Source of the DNA: an uncultured Ignavibacteria bacterium
GTDB lineage: Bacteria; Bacteroidota; Ignavibacteria; Kapaibacteriales; Kapaibacteriaceae
Assembly: GCA_903939735.1 (NCBI GenBank)
Contig: CAJAIA010000023.1
Span: 62,001 to 126,000, forward strand
DNA: 64,000 nt
Reading direction: 5' to 3'
Every line of letters starts with the position of its first letter. The first letter of the stretch is position 1. The notes beneath the pieces are model-generated. The model ran no database searches and was not told the DNA's origin. It was given only the letters and a program-made list of their open reading frames with translations. The translations under genes and the position numbers were made by a program. This document shows, piece by piece, positions 57,001 to 64,000 of this stretch.

Positions 57001-57393
57001 ACATCGACCCTTTGCGGAACAGATTACGACACCAGGTTAGAAACATTGATTTACACTCGACTTGGTGCTACTGACCGTCGTTCCGCCTACGACCAGCTCT
57101 GCAATATACCCTATAATCACGTGGATGCAAGAAGTTTTCCACATCCACCAAAAAACACCCCTAAACTCCTAATCATCGAAAACCTAGGGCTACGCCCATT
57201 ACCATCTCATCGAAAACCTAGGGCTACGCCCTAGGCTGATATAGGTCGGGCCTTTGGCCCTCGATCGTCAAGCGCCTTTGGGCCGCATCCATTGAAGCGC
57301 CAACGGCGCGATCTATGCCCGCCCGGGGCAACGCCCCGGGTTTTCGAGGGATTTCGAGATAGAGTTCTCGATCGTCAAGCGCGAGGCGAGCCT
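57001..57393. other. Longest gene-free stretch, with a palindrome array
   Basis: 393 bp between the RRM start and the sod stop. No open frame with support was seen. 57001-57120 is the RRM leader, with a weak TATATTGC box on the minus strand at 57101-57108. 57121-57148 has a 7-base inverted repeat (GTGGATG/CATCCAC). 57173-57382 holds direct repeats and five short palindromes described separately. Confidence 0.8.
57173..57382. repeat. REP-like palindrome and direct-repeat cluster
   Basis: A 25-bp perfect direct repeat occurs at 57173-57197 and 57207-57231. Palindromes with tiny loops follow: CCTAGGGCTACGCCCTAGG (57217-57235), GGGCCTTTGGCCC (57248-57260), GCGCCAACGGCGC (57297-57309) and CCCGGGGCAACGCCCCGGG (57322-57340). 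A 16-bp direct repeat (CTCGATCGTCAAGCGC) is at 57260-57275 and 57367-57382. The style resembles REP/BIME elements mobilised by RAYT transposases. No such transposase gene is in the window. Confidence 0.8.
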
Positions 57394-58098
57394 TTACTTG
57401 GCGGCCTTGAGATTGGCCTCAACGTTCTTCCAATTGACCACATTCCACCATGCAGCGATGTAGTCGGGACGCTTGTTCTGGTACTTGAGGTAGTAGGCGT
57501 GCTCCCAGACGTCAACGCCAAGGATCGGCGTGGTGCCCCAGGAGCTGAGCTTTTGTTGATTCTCTGCTTGGAGGATGATCAGGCGCTGATCGTCCCGACG
57601 ATAATGCAGCAAGCCCCATCCGCTACCTTCAACAGCAGCTGCGGCTGCTGAAAACTGCTTTTTGAATGCATCAAACGATCCGAAGCTGTCTGTGATGGCT
57701 GCGGCAAGCTCTCCCGTGGGTTCACCGCCGCCCCCTACCGAAGGGGGTGCCATGATCTTCCAGAACATTGAATGCAGCCAATGTCCGCCTCCGTGGAAGG
57801 CGGCCTGACGTGACCAGTGCTGAATCATGGAGAAGTCCCCACTTTGGCGTGCCTTGGCGAGCTCTTCTTCTGCCTTGTTTAAGCCGTTGACATAGGCCAG
57901 GTGATGCTTGCCGTGATGGATCTGCATGGTCTGCGCATCGATGTGCGGCTCGAGTGCTGCGGGATCATACGGCAGCGCTGGGAGCTCGTGCTTGCCACCA
58001 GCAGCAACTGGCTCGGCGCCAATCACGTGAAGAGACGGGGCTGCAAACGCAGCTGCACCGAGCGCGGTGGTAGCGAGAAACGATCGACGTGTTGCCAT
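57394..58098 (-). CDS. sodA: Superoxide dismutase (Fe/Mn type), Tat-exported
   Basis: 234 residues. The start MATRRSFLATTALGAAAFAA is a twin-arginine signal, so the folded enzyme is exported. Metal ligands: MQIHHGKHHLAYVNG (His), FHGGGHWLHSMFW (His) and DVWEHAYYLKY (Asp, His). The GGH motif and NQ ahead of the last metal motif fit the Mn rather than Fe pattern, though cambialistic use is possible. It disproportionates superoxide. It is 17 bp after fbp and ends the usp-fbp-sod unit, with the palindrome cluster behind it. Confidence 0.94.
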   Translation of the reverse strand: MATRRSFLATTALGAAAFAAPSLHVIGAEPVAAGGKHELPALPYDPAALEPHIDAQTMQIHHGKHHLAYVNGLNKAEEELAKARQSGDFSMIQHWSRQAAFHGGGHWLHSMFWKIMAPPSVGGGGEPTGELAAAITDSFGSFDAFKKQFSAAAAAVEGSGWGLLHYRRDDQRLIILQAENQQKLSSWGTTPILGVDVWEHAYYLKYQNKRPDYIAAWWNVVNWKNVEANLKAAK

Positions 58099-58115
58099 CG
58101 TGATACTCCTTGGTG

Positions 58116-59144
58116 TTACTGGTGTTCTGCTGCGTGAAGGAAGCGAACGCATTCATCAACATCGTCTGGACTTCCCATGAAGCACGGTACGCGCTGATGG
58201 AGTGACGTTGGCGTGAGATCAAGAATACGGCGATGTCCGTCGGTTGCCTTGCCCCCTGCCTGCTCGATGATGAATGCCATCGGGTTGCATTCATATACAA
58301 GACGCAGCTTACCGGTGGACATGGAACTGTCGGATGGATACATGAAGATCCCGCCGTAGTGGAGCGTTCGATGTATGTCGGCGACCATTGTTCCAACGTA
58401 GCGCAGGGAGTACGGACGCATTCCATCGTCTGACGGACGGAGCAAGTGCGAGACGTAGTCGCGCATGCCCTGCGGCCACTTGTACGCATTGCCACTGTTC
58501 ACGGAGTAGATCTTTCCGCGTGATGGAATTTTGATCTTCTCGAACGTCAACAAGAATTCACCAATGGTTGGATCGAACGTAAACACATCTACGCCGTTGC
58601 CACTCGTGTACACCAGCTGTGTGCTCGACCCGTACATCGCGTATCCGGCGGCAACCTGTTTCCAGCCCGGTTGTAGGCAGTCTTCGAGCGACCCTGGTGT
58701 TGTGAGATCCGGATCGACACGCTTGTAGATCGAGAAGATGGTTCCGATCGAGACGTTCACATCAATGTTCGACGATCCGTCGAGCGGGTCGAAGACGAGC
58801 ACATACTTGCCCGTGCGATACTCCGGCGGAATTGGTATCAATCCATCGGCTTCCTCTGATGCCATCACACAGAGGTGTCCTCCGTGATCCATCGCGCGGA
58901 AAATCACTTCATTGGCGTGAATGTCGAGTCGCTTTACGCGCTCTCCATGGACGTTAACATCCTCGGTTACACCGAGTACATCGTTCAATCCGGAACGTCG
59001 CACGTCACGCGCAAGGATGCGCAGGGCGAGCGTGAAATCACGGAGAAGATGCGAGAACTCTCCCGTCGCCTTGGGATGCAGCGCACCCTCCTCGGCAATG
59101 TGGCGCTCAATGGTAATGAGCTTACTTGTGCTGAGAAATGGCAT
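58116..59144 (-). CDS. fbp: Fructose-1,6-bisphosphatase class 1
   Basis: 342 residues. It removes the 1-phosphate of fructose-1,6-bisphosphate in gluconeogenesis, with Mg2+. VFDPLDGSSNIDVNVSIGT is the metal-binding signature. Other conserved parts are KRLDIHANEVIFRAM, LRYVGTMVADIHRTLHYGG and GKLRLVYECNPMAFIIEQAG. Length and order are normal. It is 6 bp after the usp gene. Confidence 0.97.
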   Translation of the reverse strand: MPFLSTSKLITIERHIAEEGALHPKATGEFSHLLRDFTLALRILARDVRRSGLNDVLGVTEDVNVHGERVKRLDIHANEVIFRAMDHGGHLCVMASEEADGLIPIPPEYRTGKYVLVFDPLDGSSNIDVNVSIGTIFSIYKRVDPDLTTPGSLEDCLQPGWKQVAAGYAMYGSSTQLVYTSGNGVDVFTFDPTIGEFLLTFEKIKIPSRGKIYSVNSGNAYKWPQGMRDYVSHLLRPSDDGMRPYSLRYVGTMVADIHRTLHYGGIFMYPSDSSMSTGKLRLVYECNPMAFIIEQAGGKATDGHRRILDLTPTSLHQRVPCFMGSPDDVDECVRFLHAAEHQ

Positions 59145-59150
59145 GCAGAC

Positions 59151-59597
59151 CTAGCTATCGAGGCGAACACTGAGCACTGGGCAAGGGGCTTTGCGAAGCA
59201 CACGCTCGGTAGTGCTTCCGAACAAGAAGTGCTCGAATCCGCTACGTCCGTGCGTACCAATCGCGATGATGCTGATGCTGTGCTCCTGTGCATACGTGCA
59301 GATCTCATCAGATGCCCGACCGCGGCGTACGGAAGTTTCTACCGCAAAGCCTTCCGCTTTGAGCGCAGCAGAGAGTTTCTCGAGTTCCTTCGTCGCATTG
59401 TCTTGCAGCTCCTGCTCAATGTCTGCGAACCCTACTTGGGCGTAGCTCCAGTCGGCCGGATACACAACGGGCTCAACAATGTGCATGATGTGAAGCGTGG
59501 CCTTGGTTCCGCGTGCAATTTCTTTTGCCAGCGCAAGTGCTTTACCGGCGTTTTCCGAAAAGTCCGTCGGAACGAGTAGTGAGGATACGGTAAGCAT
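59151..59597 (-). CDS. Universal stress protein (UspA family)
   Basis: 148 residues from MLTVSSLLVPTDFSENAGKA. The C-terminal ATP site GTHGRSGFEHFLFGSTTERV follows the G2xG9xG(S/T) rule, so it is probably a nucleotide-binding Usp. The partner genes fbp and sod suggest a stress or starvation unit. A weak box (TATGTTGC, 59627-59634) lies 29 bases upstream of the start. Confidence 0.93.
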   Translation of the reverse strand: MLTVSSLLVPTDFSENAGKALALAKEIARGTKATLHIMHIVEPVVYPADWSYAQVGFADIEQELQDNATKELEKLSAALKAEGFAVETSVRRGRASDEICTYAQEHSISIIAIGTHGRSGFEHFLFGSTTERVLRKAPCPVLSVRLDS

Positions 59598-59689
59598 GGC
59601 TTTTTGGTACTTTGAATAAGATGGATGCAACATAGCAAACCACGTTGTACCCTCAGCATGACTTTCATCATTTGAACTTTCGTCCAGCT

Positions 59690-62600
59690 ATGCGATTCAT
59701 CACCACGCTCTTCTTGGTTGTTTCCTGCACATTGCACCTCACAGCACAGTCTCCGGACGAGGGCTGGAGGGCCCTGGCAGACAACAACGATTCGGCAGCA
59801 CGCGCGGCATTTGCACGCGTAACTGCAGCCGATCCTACAAACGCTCTTGCGTGGTTTGGTGCGTCCATCGAGGCGAGTCTTCGAAACGACGACAGCGCCG
59901 GCTGGCAGAGTCTCGTTGCTGCATTACGGCATGTTGATTCACTGCATCCCTATCTGTATGCTGTGGCTGCGTCGGATTTGTTTCGCGCGGCTTCGGTGCG
60001 CCAGCAACCAGAGGTAACGGAGCTTCTCACGAAGGTGGTCGATACTCCGGATCCCCAGGGCGTGATGTGGGCAACAGCGTTGCATCGGCTTGGTCATGCA
60101 GCGGCGGCACGTGAGAATATCAGCAAGGCGCGCGATTGGTACAATCGTCTGGGCGCAATCCGAACGTGGCGGATCGTGGGCCCGTTCGATAATGTTTCGA
60201 ACTCCGGACACGACCATGCATTTCAGCCTGAAGAGTCCGACGAGCCAGAGGCTTTATATATGTCGGCCGATGGGGGTGAGCTTCGTTGGATTACGCCTCC
60301 AGAGCAACGCCTTGATGGTTGGATTGATATGACGTACTTCTCTCCTCGTGTGGAAGGACAGTACTACGCGGTCGTCTACGTGAAGTCAGATGCGCAGCAG
60401 CGCGTACAGTTTCGCCTTGGCACCTCTGGCTCGTTTAAGCTCTTCTTGAATGACTCCGTGATACGTGAGAGTCGCGACGAGCTCAACAACGACGTTGACA
60501 CCTACATCACGGAGTGTACACTTGCAGCAGGATGGAACAAGGTGATGGTGAAGGTTGGAGCAAGCCGCATCGATGCATGCAACTTCCTCCTTCGCATCAC
60601 AGCGTCGAATGGAATGCCGATTGGCGGTCTGTCCTATGCAACATCTCCGCAGCCATATACCGCGACCGCAGCAGGTGCTCGTCCTATCCCACATCCGTTT
60701 GCGTCGTTCTTCCGAACGCGCATCGCTGAGCAACCATCAGTTCTGCTCAATTACCTGCTCCTAGCGGATGTGTACCTCCATAACGATCAGTCTGATTCAG
60801 CTCTGTCGGTCATCCGCGCATCGCGAAGTATTGCGCCAGACTGTATCCTGGCTCATACGCGCTCGATGATTGCATATGCACGTACCGACCAAAAGAGTGC
60901 CGCCGAATCGACGCGTGAGCACATTATGGCGCTGAATCCGCGCTCAGCCTACGCAGCAAGTCAGCGCTTCTCTCGTGCACTCGAGCAAGAGAAGCTCGAC
61001 GATGCAGAACGTGCGCTGGCCGACTATCGCCTGTACGACAGCACAAGCAAACTCTTCTACGATCACAGTATATCTCTCGCTCTTGCGCGAAAGGAATACG
61101 ACGCTGTTTCGTTGCTGATCACGCAAGCACGCATGTTGTTTCCCGACAACGCTACATATGCCGTGATCGCGGCCAACATTGCCGAGAGCACACGGAGTGC
61201 AAAGCAACGTCCGATTGAGATAATCGAAGTACATCTTTCACACACGGTCTCATTCGAGGGTCTGAGTGCACTTGGCGCGCTGTACCTCAAGGAATCAAAT
61301 GTCGCGAAGACACTCGAATGCTATGAGCGCAAACTTCAGTTACTCCCTGTAGGATGCGGCGTCTATTCGCAGATGGCCGACCTGCACATCACACGAAAAG
61401 ATTGGATGAGCGCTCTTACGTCGATCGACAATGCACTTCGTGTGTCGCCGATGATTCCAGCATACTGGAAGACACGCGGTTTGATCTTCCAGAACATGGG
61501 AGCTGTTGATTCTGCACTTGCTAGCTACAAGCGTTGTCTTGCAATCGATCCTGCAAGCTTCGAATCGCGCGATGCTATTCGCCGTCTGCAAGGAAAGCCA
61601 CATCCATTTACATATATGCCACAGGTGAATGTCGACAGTTTGATTCGCAACGCTCCGTCGGCGCGCGATTATCCGGGCGAATCACTTGTCACGGTGTATG
61701 AGGGTGAGAATGATGTGGTGTATGATGGCAGTCGTATCGAATATGAATTCGAGATGCTGCTGCGCGTTCTTACCTCAGATGGCATCGATGATGCAACTTC
61801 CTTGCCGATCTCGTCGGACGTTACGATCGAGAAGGCCTTTGTTCGGAAGCCGAACGGACGTGAGATACCGGCTGACCGCGGTCCTGATGAACTGGTGTTT
61901 ACAGGACTCGAGCCGGGCGATTTCGTGTATTGCAAGATGCGCTCGACGAGTTGGCTACGAGGTCGCCTCGGACGCTTCTATTCACGTCGGTTCGCTCTCT
62001 CCTTCGCTAATGCTCCTGCACAACACGTGCGATTTGCTCTACTCACACCAACCGATCTGCCGTTATCATGGGTCGCGCACGGTCTTGAGTCGGAGATGAA
62101 GACATCGCGAACCGCGGGCGGCGATCTCTATGTCTGGGAAACGCGCAACGAGCCACGGATCACAATCGAGGACGATATGCCGGAGGTTGAGGATGTTCAG
62201 AAGGTCCTCGAGCTGTCGACAATGACTTCGTGGGAGCAGCTGATCTCCTGGTACGACGACGTATCACGCTCGGCAACGGAATCGACATATGAGCTTCGCA
62301 GCGTTGTCGATTCAATCCTGCCCCCTTCACGCACTTTTACGCGCGACGAGATTATCGCTGCCGTGTACAGCTACATCACACGCGAAATCCGCTATTCCTA
62401 CGTGTCCTTCCGTCAATCGGGCTATGTGCCACAACATTCACGCACTGTGCTCAACACGCGCATTGGCGATTGCAAGGATGTGGCGATGCTCTGTATCGCA
62501 ATGTTGAGGGAGCGCGGCATTCCTGCCTACCCAGTCCTCGTAAATACAGAAACATCTCTCTTCGCACGTCGACCAATGCCAGGCGTCGTCTTTGATCATG

Positions 62601-63442
62601 TCATCGTGATGATCCCCAACGATCCAATCCCACTCTTCCTCGATCTCACTGCCGAGGGCATGCCTATTGGAAGTGTGCCGTATGCAGATCGCAACGCATT
62701 TGCACTTGTCATTCGCCGTGGACTGCGCGAACCGATGTATCTCACACGCGAGTACTTCCGTCCAAACGTGACAAACGTCGAAACGTCGATCGCAATAGAT
62801 GCCGACAACAACGCACGCATCGTGCAGACAACACGCGAGACAGGATCGACTACGCTTTCATATCGGAGAGCATGGCGGAACACGTCACGTGAAAAGATTG
62901 CGCAGAGCATCACCGAGATGTTGAGCGAGCACTTCCCGAACGTTATGCTTGATACGTTTGATCACGCGGATCTTACATCGATTGATTCGACGTTCTGGTA
63001 CACGGCGACGTTCACGGTACCAAACTTTCTTGCAGAGGCTGGTGACTTCCTGATTGCTCGCGTGCCATGGGAACGCCCCTTCACGCCGATGTCATCGTTG
63101 TCGTATCCAGTGCGTGAGCATCCGATGAGCTTTGCGTCGATCTATGACTCGACGTTGGAGATAATCTCGATGAACATCCCAGCTGGCTACGTTGTCTCCG
63201 AACGCGAGGGCACTGTCCAGCTGAAAAGTCCGCAGTTCACCTACGAACGCTCAACGACGGTCGCGAAAGACGCTCTGACGCTCCGGCGCGCAACAAGACG
63301 TGCATCACAGGTGGTTCACGTTGAATCGTATGCGGAGTTTAAGGAGCGCTACAATCGAGCAGTCAAGGAAGATCGTCGATCGATGCTCTTCATGCCAAAG
63401 GGTACAAAGGTGTCAGTACCGAAATCACGAACGTCACGATGA
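59690..63442 (+). CDS. Exported TPR / DUF3857 / transglutaminase-like protein
   Basis: 1250 residues, start MRFITTLFLVVSCTLHL. Signal peptide about 1-21. Residues 25-170 hold TPR-like helices. A jelly-roll-like segment follows (TWRIVGPFDNVSNSG, FRLGTSGSFKLFLNDSVI, AGWNKVMVKVGASR). Further TPRs run to about 640. DUF3857 lies at about 660-830 (RIEYEFEMLLRVLTSDGIDD). The transglutaminase-like core has TRIGDCKDVAMLCIAML (Cys), VVFDHVIVMI (His) and LFLDLTAEG (Asp), so the triad is intact. Such proteins occur widely in Bacteroidota; substrates are unknown. The stop overlaps the next gene (ATGA). Confidence 0.92.
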   Translation: MRFITTLFLVVSCTLHLTAQSPDEGWRALADNNDSAARAAFARVTAADPTNALAWFGASIEASLRNDDSAGWQSLVAALRHVDSLHPYLYAVAASDLFRAASVRQQPEVTELLTKVVDTPDPQGVMWATALHRLGHAAAARENISKARDWYNRLGAIRTWRIVGPFDNVSNSGHDHAFQPEESDEPEALYMSADGGELRWITPPEQRLDGWIDMTYFSPRVEGQYYAVVYVKSDAQQRVQFRLGTSGSFKLFLNDSVIRESRDELNNDVDTYITECTLAAGWNKVMVKVGASRIDACNFLLRITASNGMPIGGLSYATSPQPYTATAAGARPIPHPFASFFRTRIAEQPSVLLNYLLLADVYLHNDQSDSALSVIRASRSIAPDCILAHTRSMIAYARTDQKSAAESTREHIMALNPRSAYAASQRFSRALEQEKLDDAERALADYRLYDSTSKLFYDHSISLALARKEYDAVSLLITQARMLFPDNATYAVIAANIAESTRSAKQRPIEIIEVHLSHTVSFEGLSALGALYLKESNVAKTLECYERKLQLLPVGCGVYSQMADLHITRKDWMSALTSIDNALRVSPMIPAYWKTRGLIFQNMGAVDSALASYKRCLAIDPASFESRDAIRRLQGKPHPFTYMPQVNVDSLIRNAPSARDYPGESLVTVYEGENDVVYDGSRIEYEFEMLLRVLTSDGIDDATSLPISSDVTIEKAFVRKPNGREIPADRGPDELVFTGLEPGDFVYCKMRSTSWLRGRLGRFYSRRFALSFANAPAQHVRFALLTPTDLPLSWVAHGLESEMKTSRTAGGDLYVWETRNEPRITIEDDMPEVEDVQKVLELSTMTSWEQLISWYDDVSRSATESTYELRSVVDSILPPSRTFTRDEIIAAVYSYITREIRYSYVSFRQSGYVPQHSRTVLNTRIGDCKDVAMLCIAMLRERGIPAYPVLVNTETSLFARRPMPGVVFDHVIVMIPNDPIPLFLDLTAEGMPIGSVPYADRNAFALVIRRGLREPMYLTREYFRPNVTNVETSIAIDADNNARIVQTTRETGSTTLSYRRAWRNTSREKIAQSITEMLSEHFPNVMLDTFDHADLTSIDSTFWYTATFTVPNFLAEAGDFLIARVPWERPFTPMSSLSYPVREHPMSFASIYDSTLEIISMNIPAGYVVSEREGTVQLKSPQFTYERSTTVAKDALTLRRATRRASQVVHVESYAEFKERYNRAVKEDRRSMLFMPKGTKVSVPKSRTSR

Positions 63443-64000
63443 TGTACGGAATACCTCGACGCGTTGTGTGTCTGACGGAGGAAACCACCGAAACGATCTA
63501 TGCGCTTGGCGCAGAAGATCTTCTCGTGGGCATCTCGGGCTTCACCGTGCGTCCGCCTCGTGCACGCAAGGAAAAGCCTAAGGTGTCGACGTACCTTGAT
63601 GCGAAGTTCGACGAGATTCTTGCACTCAAGCCCGACCTTGTGTTCGCTTGGAGTGATCTTCAAGCTGACATCTCAGCGGAACTCATTCGACGTGGTGTGT
63701 CGGTAGTGTGCTTCAACCACCGCACTGTAGAAGGCATTCTCGAGATGATCGCCCAACTTGGCGCATTGCTCGGGAAGACACCAGAGGCGCAAGCATACGT
63801 TGATGCGCTCCAGCGGCGTCTCGATACTGCTGCTGATCTGGGATCATATCGTGCAGTGAAGCCGCGCGTGTATTTCGAGGAGTGGTATGATCCGCTCATC
63901 ACAGGCATTTGCTGGGTAAGCGAGATCATCGAGATCTGCGGTGGCGTTGATGTCTTCAGCGAGAATCGCGTGCATCCGGGTGCCAAGGAGCGCATCCTTG
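63439..64000 (+). CDS. BtuF-like ABC-transporter substrate-binding protein (cut by window end)
   Basis: 187 codons are visible and the frame is open at the edge. MMYGIPRRVVCLTEETTETI, LGAEDLLVGISGFT and FDEILALKPDLVFAWSDLQA match BtuF/FepB-type binding proteins of the helical-backbone fold. No signal peptide is present: the protein starts directly with the first beta strand. Homologues of this kind in Bacteroidota and archaea are annotated as cobalamin-binding proteins, with the ligand inferred. It is translationally coupled to the upstream transglutaminase-like gene. Confidence 0.85.
   Translation, partial: MMYGIPRRVVCLTEETTETIYALGAEDLLVGISGFTVRPPRARKEKPKVSTYLDAKFDEILALKPDLVFAWSDLQADISAELIRRGVSVVCFNHRTVEGILEMIAQLGALLGKTPEAQAYVDALQRRLDTAADLGSYRAVKPRVYFEEWYDPLITGICWVSEIIEICGGVDVFSENRVHPGAKERIL

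Noticed and set aside
57135-57143. DnaA-box-like TTTTCCACA
   Set aside because: A single box without clustering, AT-rich unwinding region or dnaA/dnaN genes; not evidence for an origin.

Overview
The window looks like a chromosomal segment from a member of the Bacteroidota/Chlorobiota superphylum, most probably a Kapabacteria- or Ignavibacteria-like lineage. This is an inference from three observations. Several secreted proteins end in type IX secretion (T9SS) sorting domains and carry choice-of-anchor/Hydin-like or IgGFc-binding-like domains. Six upstream regions hold perfect Bacteroidota-type -7 boxes (TAnnTTTG). Shine-Dalgarno sites are rare, with clear ones only at secD, the DoxX gene and the carboxylase gene. 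No rRNA, tRNA, CRISPR array, insertion sequence or prophage was recognised. The DNA is extremely gene-dense, and most convergent gene pairs overlap at their 3' ends.

Layout. 1-9.7 kb: cell-surface genes, namely a cut beta-helix-like secreted protein, a TonB-dependent receptor, an unknown exported protein, and a 1409-residue propeller/Hydin-repeat protein. 9.7-14.4 kb (minus): secD-secF-STAS-purA. 14.5-20.1 kb (plus): trmB-aat-ponA-FAH hydrolase-kmo. 20-30.9 kb: a glycine-rich T9SS protein, LD-carboxypeptidase, a BadF-type kinase with a DUF3108 protein, a C-terminal processing protease, then an IgGFc-domain/T9SS protein overlapping a Tat-exported acid phosphatase. 31-34.1 kb (plus): SpoU methylase, MqnA-like protein, transaldolase, a cysteine-less redoxin and a TetR regulator. 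34.1-36.9 kb: a membrane acyltransferase and a CrtI-like desaturase.

36.9-44.2 kb (minus) is the most unusual part. Seven tightly packed genes run from a single perfect promoter: a T9SS cargo, an IgGFc domain fused to an outer-membrane barrel, a CcmB-like permease, a lipoprotein phosphoesterase, an outer-membrane protein, a lipoprotein glycerophosphodiesterase and a second outer-membrane protein. A DUF4397 lipoprotein lies upstream. The presence of two IgGFc-domain genes in the window, each next to an exported phosphoesterase, suggests a linked surface function. That link is inference.

46.3-52.9 kb: prfA, a MarR-DoxX-CAP cassette with a MarR operator-like palindrome, a biotin-dependent carboxylase beta subunit on the minus strand, and two glycosyltransferases. 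52.8-57 kb (minus): leucine dehydrogenase-nusB-SBBP/T9SS protein, preceded by an RRM protein that ends in a strong hairpin terminator. 57.0-57.4 kb is the only gene-free stretch above 300 bp and holds a compact array of REP-like palindromes and direct repeats. 57.4-59.6 kb (minus): usp-fbp-sod. 59.7-64 kb (plus): a large TPR/DUF3857/transglutaminase protein and the start of a BtuF-like binding protein that lacks a signal peptide.
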